A stretch of 64,000 nucleotides of DNA, from the NCBI RefSeq assembly GCF_026262505.1, contig NC_067207.1:7594082-7658081 (forward strand), given 5' to 3'. Below, in pieces: positions 50,442-60,029 of this stretch. Made by a program: the position numbers and the translations under genes. This stretch comes from Trichomonas vaginalis G3. Lineage: Eukaryota; Parabasalia; Trichomonadida; Trichomonadidae. The notes beneath the pieces are model-generated. The model saw only the letters and a program-made list of their open reading frames with translations, did not search any database and had not been told where the DNA came from. Each line of letters begins with the position of its first letter. Position 1 is the first letter of the stretch.

Positions 50442-51299
50442 ATGTATAGACAAATACCTTTATCTGTTGCGTTCAGTAGTGAAAACCCTGACGTCAAAAT
50501 AAAGGGGAACAGAGTAACGTTTAAGTTTCCAACAGACTGGATTGTGAACATAAATGAAGAGAAGTACATTGGCATAACAAATATGTATATAACACGTGCT
50601 TTCAGAAAGGTTGACTTTATACTTCAAGTCGAGATAGAAAATGACGAACAGTCTTTAAGCGCCCAAAACATTCACATATACAAATACTTTAAAGACGATA
50701 CAACATTGCAACAATGTATGATTTCATTTAATGAAATGTTCGAGAAAAAGTTTAACATTGAAGTACAAACTTTACAGCCTTTACGTGAGTTTCTTGCACA
50801 ACTGAAAGAAGAAGGTAGTCAGCCACAACTTATAGACTTTCATTATGAATTTAATGAAAATGAAGATAGAACTCATGACTGTCAGTTTGTTGTATTCTCA
50901 CCATTCAATGAAGTCGCTAAAGAGAAAGAAAATCCATTACGTATAAGATTTCAAATCTCTGAACCAAGTGATGATTTCAAGAATGTTTTCAATTATGATG
51001 CAATGCTTCCGAGGAAAAATGAATTTTCAAAGATTGTAACACCTGGCATTTGGGATAGAAAGCAAGCTATATTATATTCAAACTTAAGTAAGGGAGTTGA
51101 AAATGAGTTCATTGGTCATACAAGAATTACACCACTGCCAAATCCTAAATACTATAAATTAACTGGCTTCAATCGTGAGTTTTGGATAGACATGTTCTCC
51201 ACTCATGACCATAACTGCCCAGTGTTCTTACCTCCAGACCATAAGGACTGTCTCTACATTGAAGCACAACTCTTAAACTCTACCATCGCAGTATTGTAA
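50442..51299 (+). CDS. Capsid-like family protein of Maverick C
   Basis: The 285-residue intact protein is a distant relative of 4698-5546 and 23075-23935. VTFKFPTDWI...KYIGITNMYI near residues 28-50 matches their FDYPLRWL...KAIGFRR block. DDTTLQQCMISFNEMFE matches their LETTLQAFQEKIND, and all end in a beta-rich segment. Conservation across two Maverick families marks it as a core gene. A jelly-roll minor capsid role is inferred. Confidence 0.65.
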   Translation: MYRQIPLSVAFSSENPDVKIKGNRVTFKFPTDWIVNINEEKYIGITNMYITRAFRKVDFILQVEIENDEQSLSAQNIHIYKYFKDDTTLQQCMISFNEMFEKKFNIEVQTLQPLREFLAQLKEEGSQPQLIDFHYEFNENEDRTHDCQFVVFSPFNEVAKEKENPLRIRFQISEPSDDFKNVFNYDAMLPRKNEFSKIVTPGIWDRKQAILYSNLSKGVENEFIGHTRITPLPNPKYYKLTGFNREFWIDMFSTHDHNCPVFLPPDHKDCLYIEAQLLNSTIAVL

Positions 51300-51380
51300 A
51301 TGACCACATGGGCTTCGCCCTTGCCGCTAGCGGCTTATTTTTATCACGAATGACCTCATTGCTGACAAAAATAAATGACC
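51300..51380. repeat. Twin mini-hairpins after the capsid-like gene
   Basis: GGGC-TTC-GCCC and the perfect palindrome GCCGCTAGCGGC lie side by side at about 51310-51334, followed by TTATTTTTAT. A close counterpart (GGAC-TTC-GTCC then GCCGC-GTT-GCGGC) occurs at about 54970-54996 inside the polymerase gene. Confidence 0.65.
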
Positions 51381-54300
51381 TCAGAACTTCAACTTACGAA
51401 TAAAGCTTGTTTTAGTCGTTATTGAGAAGTTAAACTTTTCAGCAAAGCAGGGACTAGAAGACTTACATAAGTCAAATCCAATCTCTTGACCATCATGAAG
51501 TGCTTTGTAAAGTTTCATTAAACTGAACTCAGAGTCTTTGTCATATGTTCCAACAGGTATGTGAATGTTTTTATCTTCATTGTAATAGCATTATATAGCT
51601 TCAGGAAACATTTCATTAGCTGTTAAAGCAAGAACGTCTTGTTTTACACCTTTATAACGTGCATGAAATGCAACTTCATTTAAATCATTCGTGAGTAAGT
51701 CTACGTAAGTCTTCTTTCCACAAAATATTGACTTGTATGCTAAACTTTGTTTTCCAGGTGTTATTTCTGCGAAGTCAGAATGGAACTGACCTAATGTTTT
51801 ACCAATAAGTTCTCTACCGTATCTCTTCTGAAATTCCTGAGCTAACAGTGGGGTGTCTTCATTGAAAATATGCATGCTATCGCAGTCCTGGTAAAATATT
51901 TGAAGACCCATATCTTCAGCAGTACAGAATACTTCACACATTATTCTCTTCGACATTGACAGAATGTTAACACCAAGTGGACAGAAGTTAAAGTGTCTGC
52001 AAATACTTTTCGTTAGCTTGAAAATAGTTTTATCTGAACCATCCAAACCTTCGAACTTCACTATATGGTTGTAGTTTCTGATGGCATATCTTATAGCATC
52101 TTTGTCATTTACTATGGTTATTTTTGACTCAATAGGAGATAGAATAGTTTTGCCATAAATACTGTTCAGAATGAGCTTTATATTTTCTTGCAAAGGATTT
52201 CCTTCTTTCTTATACTTTAACCTTAACTCAACAACTTCTTTACTTCATCTCTTATTCTAATATCTCTGTTTCCATCGTAATAGTATCCTTGCAACACTTC
52301 ACATTTGACACCTTGATATTTTATGAGGTCTTGTAATGTTATATGGTCAACATACATTAAACAGCAAGTGTTTGAACTTCTGGAACGTTAAGTTCTGGAT
52401 TTAGTTCAGGGTCACAAACTATTAAAGGAAAGTGTCTATGTATTCCAATCTCTGTTATCTTAATGAGAACAAAGAAGCCGGACATAAACTTTTCACCAAT
52501 GGGTTCCTTTTGGTCGTCATCGAATAAATGTTTCATGAGATACTCTGTGCTTAACATTTCTTTCTTCATAACCTTTGGAATACCTTCTAAAGTATAAAGT
52601 CTTGCTATAGCGGATGGATATAATGAAACAGCGTCGAAATCAGCAATGAGTTTCTTTTCGCTCTTTTGTTTAATGTTATCTGACAGCATACATCTTCCAC
52701 CTTGAATACAGCGTGAAATAAATTCTCTTGGTTTATTTGAGAGGTCATATAAATTTCCATTCGGGAAGTACACTCTGTTCTCAAATAATTTTGTTAGCAA
52801 TTGAACAAATACTAACGTAGTCATAAACGTTTAAATCAAATTCTTTCAATATGTCATTGCGGAACTTAACAAAACCTTCTCTTAAAATTCTTACATCTTA
52901 TTTGCAATAAAATGTGCTATACTTTTCTAAGTCGAAGTGGTTCTCATCTATTCTGCAACCTTTGATGGAATCTATGTTTTTCATGAATGTATCTGCATCC
53001 CGGATAAACTTACATGCTTCAGAAATGACACCAGTTCTGTTGTCATTTGCTAACAAAACACTGCTGTAGTAGTTGTATGGAAATACTTCTTTCGGTCCTG
53101 TTTGTAAGTTAAACATAGCAGGAAATAGTTTAAGCTTCTTATTTATAACACTGTAAGAGTCTTTTATAATAATTGCCCTTCCTTTATATAAGCCAGTTAT
53201 TTGCATTGTTCGTGAACCTTTAATGATGGGAGTTCCTTTCACTTCTGTCATGTGTCTTAAGATGAAGTTTATATCATAACTGAGGTTATGGAAATATATT
53301 AAACTCTTGTCAGGAAGTCGTTCCAAAAATTCTGTTGCACAGTTCTGACCCCAAATGCTTTCACTCACTGAACCATCTTCACTGTCATAACAGATGTTAA
53401 AAGCTTTATGAAAGCCATCGGTACTGCACTCAAAGTCAGCAAGAAAACGTGCTCAGGAATGAACTTACATTTAGCTTTATTTACTTCTTTTGACTCGGCT
53501 TTCTTCTTCAGTTGTACACAATACTTTGGAGCATATGACAAGTCTTTAAATGGTGCAAGGTTCTGTTTATATAAGTCAGTCGTATATGTGAAAAGTTCTC
53601 CATAAGAAATAGGTTCGAAATATTTGCACTCCCACAATGTTTTCATAACATCCCATAACGGTGTTGTTCTATCATAACGAACTACATATTTATCTTCTCT
53701 CTTTGTATAAATCTTCATTTGTTTTTCAATGTTCATTCCACCACAAGCTTTGAGAATTTCTATATAGTTGCGAATGAAATATGTTGTCATTGGTAATCTT
53801 TCATTTAGCATGTAGTGGTCTTCAACAAGAAGTAAGTCAATAGTTCTAACAGTTTCACATTCTTTTGGTATGTATCTCTTTATTTCATTATGTCTTGAGT
53901 CATTGAAATAACCAATGGTAACATTAAATGCTATACCTGTTGCGTCAGAAATTTCTTGTACTTTACTTTGAGGAAAGTCTCTAACACGAATGACTTCTCT
54001 CATGTGGTCAATAGTCTCTCCATCTACTCCAGCCTGAATGCAAGCATAAACGAAACAATTGTCTTCTGTCATAAGTGTTGCAGTTCTTTTGTTCAGTTTT
54101 CATTGAAGATTTGGTAGCGTTCAAGATTTATAGGTAATGTGCAAAGATACTTCCAGAACTGACCGCTTCTCTTCTTATAAAACTTCTTTTCACCATTATC
54201 TTTCCAAAAGCTTTCTATAAGTGCTGGGTTTCCTGTTTGCTTAAGAGCTTCCAAAATGGCTTTCTGGTCATTTGTCAGTGTGCTTTCATCTCTATATGGT

Positions 54301-55161
54301 CTCTTTTTTGGTTTGCCTTTCTTTACATCTGACATTGTTAAGCCTTCATATTCTGTTAAATCATACATCTTTATTTCGGTAAGATTCTTTATGTTTGTCA
54401 AGAACGAAGTCATAGTGCATTTCAACAATACCTGCAGCATTTGCTTCTATCTCTGATATAAAGTTCTTCCTTCAAGAGCTGATGTAGTAATGTTCCAATA
54501 TTATTGAGGTTTAACGTAGAACATTCATACTTTCCACCAAGTTTATAACATACCATCCATCTTTGTTGGGAGTTTATTTTAATCTTCTCTAAGAGTCTCA
54601 TGAAAACCTTACCGAAATGTTTGTGTAAGTAGTCTCTGTTTGGTTCATCTAAAGCTTCGATGTTAAAGTCAATGAGTCTATTTGCCTGACTTCACATTTC
54701 TCTTCCTATTCTCTTCATCTTTCTTTAACCATCTCTCACCTTCTTTGGTTTGTCGTCAATGGAACGAATGACATCGTTAGCTTTGCGAACTTGTTCTATA
54801 GCGCTCTTAAACATTCTCTTCTCTGTTGTTTCAGTGTGTCGTCTCTTCTTCTTGTTTCACCAACGTTTGCATTTGTTATGTCAAACATTTCTCTTCTTAC
54901 TTCATGAGGTACTGAACGTCTATGATATAAGTCAATAGCAACGTCATTTAAAGGAAATGCTCTTGCATGGACTTCGTCCTCGCCGCGTTGCGGCTTTATG
55001 AACTCATGAATTCTATCATAACTTATTGCACCATTATAGTCATTGAGGATGTCAGCGAGTGCTTTTTTGTTTGTTGCGTAATGTTTTGCTACTTCTATGT
55101 TAGCTTCTGTTAGAAGTTGTTTTATTTCCGAGTGTTCTAACTTAGACAACTTCCGATACAT
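51381..55161 (-). pseudogene. POLB: Family B DNA polymerase (protein-primed type) of Maverick C, frameshifted
   Basis: Frames at 54796-55161, 54093-54440, 53365-54072, 52898-53368, 52357-52824 and 51591-52193, plus linking pieces, read as one polymerase of about 1250 codons. FHNLSYDINFI (exonuclease II) and the DLEKYSTFYCK region (exonuclease III) are followed by ADFDAVSLYPSA (motif A), IKLILNSIYGKT (motif B) and IFYQDCDSMHI (motif C). All catalytic aspartates are present, unlike in Maverick B. Protein-primed replication is the known mode for this family. The N-terminal about 120 codons (from MYRKLSKLEH at 55161) could be a separate gene. Confidence 0.8.
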
Positions 55162-55250
55162 CTTTAGTAGGAAATAAAAAATATTTTTTGAAAAAATTAG
55201 ATTAGATTTTTTAAAGTTATTTTTCAAAATAATTTAATATTTTTATTTTA

Positions 55251-55724
55251 ATGAAACACATGCAAGATTGCAAGTTCTTTTCATACAATGCTCTCGCTAC
55301 TGCCATCAAGAATGAGTTCAATAATGCTTCAAATGTTAATGTTATCTTTAACAAGAAGTTTGTGAAAGAATCTAAGTTTGGTCAGTATGTCAGACCATTA
55401 GCTATCGTCATTGACCGCAAACGTTATACTTCACAAGAGTTAGCAGTAGTTTTGAAACAAAAGAGTTTCTTCGTGAATGTCAAAGATACTCATTATACTG
55501 TTATAAAGAACTCTAATATTGACTTCTTCAGTATTGCTTTAAATCTTTCCGAACAGAAAGAATATAAGAAGGGTGAAACAAATGTGAAATATTATCCTTC
55601 ATCTCTGAAGACAATAACGAACAAAGATGTTATACAGAAATTCTTACCAAAGGTTGAAGAAGCTTCTATTGACATTGACGAAGGAAGTGAAATGGTTGAA
55701 GAAATAGACCCTGAAGCTTTATAA
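55251..55724 (+). CDS. Conserved small replication-module protein, intact in Maverick C
   Basis: The 157-residue protein aligns with the broken gene at 29370-29791 of Maverick B: NALATAIKNEF helix, FNKKFVKESKFGQYVRPLAI block, acidic end EEIDPEAL. Among the small genes it is one of the few recognisable across the two families, and it lies between POLB and primase-helicase. An ssDNA-binding or polymerase partner is plausible but unproven. Confidence 0.65.
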   Translation: MKHMQDCKFFSYNALATAIKNEFNNASNVNVIFNKKFVKESKFGQYVRPLAIVIDRKRYTSQELAVVLKQKSFFVNVKDTHYTVIKNSNIDFFSIALNLSEQKEYKKGETNVKYYPSSLKTITNKDVIQKFLPKVEEASIDIDEGSEMVEEIDPEAL

Positions 55725-55989
55725 GAAAATATATTTTTGAAGAACTGAAGGTGTCACTACGTCACCATGTGTCACCTGGTTAATTAACTTCTTTTAAAAA
55801 TGATGACAACATGACATTTTGACAACAGGTACGAAAGGAGGAAGGCATTTATGAATTATTTTTGAATAACTGAAGGTGTCACTACGTCACCGTGTGTCAC
55901 CTGGTTAATTAACTTCTCTTAAAATTACTGACAACATGACATTTTGACAACAGCCTGGGTTGAATGCAAAAATAAATTCAAATCATACT
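55725..55989. repeat. Two iteron-like 86-bp repeats after the small gene
   Basis: Copies at 55743-55828 and 55868-55953 contain GTGTCACTACGTCACC and GTGTCACCTGGTTAATTAAC, then GACAACATGACATTTTGACA. They are in opposite orientation to the four-copy array at 58371-58830, so the primase-helicase gene is bracketed by inverted arrays. No gene in this gap. Confidence 0.85.
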
Positions 55990-58305
55990 TTATAAAGCTT
56001 CATTTACAGGTATTTCATCGTCAGTAAATGAATCCTCATTATCGTTTGGTTCAACCTGTTTATATAATCCTTTCATTTCTTCTTTCAAAACATAACACCA
56101 TGTTTGTTTACCATCTATTCTTCTCTGTTTCCTTTCACATTTATCTTTAATGCTCATTTGAAAGTTTTTGTCTTTCATGTCTGATGGTTTGCAGAATAGA
56201 GCATTTTTACACGTCATACCTGCACATAATTCATCATAATGTGTATTTATCCATACATCTAAAGGATTTGTTGATAATTCAATTAAATCTTGTTTGGCTT
56301 CAGTCATCGGTATGATTCGTACATTAAATGATGAAGGGTCATATTGCATAAAATATGTTAGTAAATTATCATAAAATTCCTTTGTGCATGAATTCATCAA
56401 ATTCTTGAAGTAATCAAATTGACCCTTAAATTTACCATTAACTCTTAAAACTACGTATCTTCTGTCTCCAACTTCAATTTTGACAGGGTAAACGTTATTA
56501 GTTACGAAAATGAAGTTTGCAACGTTCTGAGCAGTTCTTCTGGGTTGATTCTTTTCATTAATTCTAATCTCATTATCCGTTATAATTGATTTCAAAGCGT
56601 TGAAGTTTGCGAGTCTATCTTCACCTACATTCTTGAGTTCATTAAGTACAAGAAACATTTTATTCTCAACTACTGAATTGAAATTACCCGTTAGCTCACT
56701 TATTTCAGTAATGTTTTTACATGAATAACCGGCGAGAAGTTCAGAAATAATGTCTGTGAATCTGTTTTTACCTGTTCCCTGAAGTCCTTTCAAAATAATT
56801 GCTGTTTCATTCTTGATTCCAGGATGTTGAATCATTGATGCAATCCAGCCGAGTAGGTATTTATACACTTCATCGTTATTATCACATATGGCTTCTTTAA
56901 TGAAATTCATAAACATTTCAATTTTTGAGTAATCAGGCTTTTCGAGAATGTTGTATTTATAACCCTGAAACGTTGAGAAAACATCTGGAGAATCAGATTT
57001 AAAGCAAACACCCTTAACGGTTAATGAGGATAATTGATTTAGTAGTACATCCCATGCTGTTATTGTTTTACCTTCTTCTTTAAATAATTTAATCATTTTA
57101 AGTGACTCTTTCATGTTTGATTGAAGAACGAATGATATTTGATTCATTTTGTCGTGGATATTATAGTCCTTTTGAATGAAGTATTTGTTTCCACAATCTA
57201 CAAAACGGATTACACGTGATAAATCCTCAATTACTTCAGAACTGTTTTTATACTGATGATTTTCAGCCTTGCGTCTAATATCTGTTATCAAAAACGAGTC
57301 ATCAAGTTTTATATCAAATGTTATTTTTGGCTTATGTAATAAAGGTAAAACGTATTCATCATAATATTCCTTTTGATATAGTTTTAGAATCTTCACTAAA
57401 ACAAATGGAGAAGTCATTAAATGTGCATATCTACTACGTGCTTTTTCAAAATTACTTTTTGCATTTTCAGTTAAATTGCAGAAGTTATAAACGTTATCGT
57501 ATGCTTCATTAATTAAATGATTAGGTAACGAATTAATTGCTTGAAACAGTGTGAATAATGTAACTTCTTTTTCTAAATTCATGTTTCCACCGTCATTATG
57601 TACTTCAAAATCACAGATGCCATCAACTATGCTCTGGGCAAATTTATCGTCAATGTTTACATCTTTGTTTTCATTCATGATAGTCTTTATTTCTTCATTC
57701 TTCTGTTCAACTCTTACCTTAATATTCAAATCATTTAATATATCATCATTCACTGTTCTAGTTAATGTTGAATCATAACTTCCACGAATGAATGAGTATG
57801 TATTGATTGGTTCTGTTGCATTCTTGCGAACTCTTGAATCAGCCATAACTACTAAAGAACGCTTTGAATCATCCATAGAAGTCATTATATCAATATCATA
57901 ATCATTGCAGGAATAACATTTAATCATTCTGTTCGAAACTGCATAGAAGAAATTAGTGTTGCAATAAATGTGAAGACCTCCTGAAGCGGTTTTAACGATA
58001 ACATCTTTATCCGAAAGTTTTGATAAAATATCTTTTCTAACTGTTTCTTTAAGTTCATCATTGTACGATTTATTGATATCAACATCTATAATCGTTAAAT
58101 TTGATATTTTATTTACTAATAAAGCCATACCAGTTTTCCTTCCTCTTCCTCCATCATGTTTGAGGTAGTTATGTAAATCAATCTTGTTTTCACCAATTCT
58201 TTCGTTGAGGGTTTTAGTTTCTGCCACAACTAATTCCTTAGCTAATGAATCAATAACTTTTTCATCAGAAACGATATAGTTGCTGTTGTTGTTTGTTGCT
58301 GTCAT
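55990..58305 (-). CDS. AEP-like primase plus SF3 helicase
   Basis: The intact 771-residue protein has an AEP primase-like N-terminal half: IIDVDI with D74/D76, TASGGLHIY with S108 and H112, and DYDIDI at about residues 136-140. A C-x2-C pair (CYSC) lies just before. The C-terminal half is a D5-type SF3 helicase: WIASMIQHPGIKNETA, GLQGTGKN (Walker A, about residue 507), LVLNELKN (Walker B) and FIFVTNNVYPVK (motif C). Such fusions prime and unwind viral and plasmid DNA. Maverick B retains only the helicase half. Repeat arrays on both sides suggest this is near a replication start. Confidence 0.88.
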   Translation of the reverse strand: MTATNNNSNYIVSDEKVIDSLAKELVVAETKTLNERIGENKIDLHNYLKHDGGRGRKTGMALLVNKISNLTIIDVDINKSYNDELKETVRKDILSKLSDKDVIVKTASGGLHIYCNTNFFYAVSNRMIKCYSCNDYDIDIMTSMDDSKRSLVVMADSRVRKNATEPINTYSFIRGSYDSTLTRTVNDDILNDLNIKVRVEQKNEEIKTIMNENKDVNIDDKFAQSIVDGICDFEVHNDGGNMNLEKEVTLFTLFQAINSLPNHLINEAYDNVYNFCNLTENAKSNFEKARSRYAHLMTSPFVLVKILKLYQKEYYDEYVLPLLHKPKITFDIKLDDSFLITDIRRKAENHQYKNSSEVIEDLSRVIRFVDCGNKYFIQKDYNIHDKMNQISFVLQSNMKESLKMIKLFKEEGKTITAWDVLLNQLSSLTVKGVCFKSDSPDVFSTFQGYKYNILEKPDYSKIEMFMNFIKEAICDNNDEVYKYLLGWIASMIQHPGIKNETAIILKGLQGTGKNRFTDIISELLAGYSCKNITEISELTGNFNSVVENKMFLVLNELKNVGEDRLANFNALKSIITDNEIRINEKNQPRRTAQNVANFIFVTNNVYPVKIEVGDRRYVVLRVNGKFKGQFDYFKNLMNSCTKEFYDNLLTYFMQYDPSSFNVRIIPMTEAKQDLIELSTNPLDVWINTHYDELCAGMTCKNALFCKPSDMKDKNFQMSIKDKCERKQRRIDGKQTWCYVLKEEMKGLYKQVEPNDNEDSFTDDEIPVNEAL

Positions 58306-58370
58306 TTATATAGGAATAAAAAAATAAAAATAATTTTAAAACTAACTTTATTTTTGGACTGCATCAAATT

Positions 58371-58830
58371 TCCTGGACTGTTGTCTAAATGTCATGTTGT
58401 CATCATTTTTAAGAGAAGTTAATTAACCTGGTGACATGGTGACGTGGTGACACTGAAAACATTTATGAAAACATTAACGATAAAATTTATTTCCTGGACT
58501 GTTGTCTAAATGTCATGTTGTCATCATTTTTAAGAGAAGTTAATTAACCTGGTGACATGGTGACGTGGTGACACTGAAAACATTTATGAAAACATTAACG
58601 ATAAAATTTATTTCCTGGACTGTTGTCTAAATGTCATGTTGTCATCATTTTTAAGAGAAGTTAATTAACCTGGTGACATGGTGACGTGGTGACACTGAAA
58701 ACATTTATGAAAACATTAACGATAAAATTTATTTCCTGGACTGTTGTCTAAATGTCATGTTGTCATCATTTTTAAGAGAAGTTAATTAACCTGGTGACAT
58801 GGTGACGTGGTGACACTGAAAACATTTATG
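58371..58830. repeat. Four tandem 121-bp repeats with GTGAC iterons
   Basis: TCCTGGACTGTTGTC recurs at 58371, 58492, 58613 and 58734. Each unit contains three spaced GGTGAC motifs (GGTGACATGGTGACGTGGTG) and AAGTTAATTAACC. The inner 86 bp is the reverse complement of the repeats at 55743 and 55868, and a diverged version is in Maverick B at 24054-24139. The rest of the gap up to 58904 shows nothing else. Confidence 0.93.
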
Positions 58831-58903
58831 TTAAAATAAATGGTACCATTAATGATATCATGACTGTTCTCATTCATGTCTGATTTACATCTAATGAAAA
58901 AGT

Positions 58904-59989
58904 TTAGAAGAATTTTCTTATTCTTTCTGGCTTATTTTTGTCTTTCCAGTACTCCCGCTCTAATGGTCCCAGATGTGTTGACTTTGACTCTCTCAAGTTC
59001 TTAGATGGTATAACATCTTCAACGCCTCCTTCATATCTTACTTTATAAGTGTCATCGTTTATGTTATAGCCAAGTATTTCAATAACCACTCCTCGCTTTG
59101 CTTCGTCAATGGTTTCAGCAAGTTTGCCATTACTACTTTCAACTAATTTATGACGAGGATAAAACGCAATAGAGTCGTCGGCAGCTTTTATAAGATATCC
59201 ATTACCTTGCGTAGAGTCTACAATATAATAATTTCGACTTAACCTTAAACGTTTCTTTGTCAACGGTTTGTCGTCAAGAACTACACGAACTTTTGTACCA
59301 GGAATGAGGGTAAATTGTGTTGAATTTCTGATATTTTGTGTTTGGCTTCGTTTCTTTTGTATATACTTTTCTTCTTGTTGTTGTGCCATTGAATTTGGTG
59401 TATGTCCTGTTGTAGAATGTGTTGAGGAATTATATACTTCGAGAAAATGTTTCATTGTTTCTTTGGTAAAGTCTCGCTCTTGGTTTAAATCTCTGAGCGT
59501 TCTTATGAAGCGGTTTATGATACCGAGTATGTTATGGTTATGGTCTTCAGTAGTGTAGTGAGTTATGTTATGCTTAATGAGAAATTCTGTGATTTCATTG
59601 CTGAGGTATGCACTGTCTTGGTCTGATGTTAAAGTACTTGGGCTATGTTCTGCTACAAACTTTTGTAAAACTCTTAAAACTTCATGAGTTCCTTTATTCC
59701 TCATTGGATATGCATATGCTTTACGAGTGTTAACATTAATGAAGATGAGGAATGGGTTATGTCCTCCTTTTCTGCTTTGAATGAGAGTGTCAAATTGGTA
59801 TGCGTCAGGAGTGTTGGAGTAAATTGGTAAAAAGTAGTCGTAAGGGTTTATTTTTGTTTGATGTACAACATTTTTGTCAAAGAACCTTTTCACTTCAGCT
59901 CTGTTAGTAAATCCCCAACTCTTTGCAGCTTCATTGAATTTCTTAAATGACCTCCATGGATGTTTTTCGAATACTTCTTTCAAGCTCAT
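58904..59989 (-). CDS. INT: Maverick C integrase (retroviral-type DDE) with chromo-like tail
   Basis: The 361-residue intact protein has D67 (YQFDTLI) and D123 (TLTSDQDS) of the rve core. At the third catalytic position, exactly 35 residues later, is N159 in LGIINRFIRTLRDLN where Glu is canonical. After a basic linker the C-terminus (IEILGYNINDDTYKVRYEGG) resembles a chromo/Tudor-like domain that could target chromatin. Canonical integrases need the Glu, so activity is open to question. Maverick A/B integrase has Asp at the same place. Confidence 0.85.
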   Translation of the reverse strand: MSLKEVFEKHPWRSFKKFNEAAKSWGFTNRAEVKRFFDKNVVHQTKINPYDYFLPIYSNTPDAYQFDTLIQSRKGGHNPFLIFINVNTRKAYAYPMRNKGTHEVLRVLQKFVAEHSPSTLTSDQDSAYLSNEITEFLIKHNITHYTTEDHNHNILGIINRFIRTLRDLNQERDFTKETMKHFLEVYNSSTHSTTGHTPNSMAQQQEEKYIQKKRSQTQNIRNSTQFTLIPGTKVRVVLDDKPLTKKRLRLSRNYYIVDSTQGNGYLIKAADDSIAFYPRHKLVESSNGKLAETIDEAKRGVVIEILGYNINDDTYKVRYEGGVEDVIPSKNLRESKSTHLGPLEREYWKDKNKPERIRKFF

Positions 59990-60029
59990 TTATGTAAAGT
60001 TAAAGATTTTATTCTAGGCTCAAGCGAGT

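Noticed and set aside
53408-53605. Plus-strand frames opposite the Maverick C polymerase
   Set aside because: The minus strand here reads as polymerase with recognisable motifs; the plus frames are shadows.
58371-58830. CRISPR array
   Set aside because: The four units are contiguous 121-bp tandem repeats without unique spacers, in a eukaryotic mobile element.
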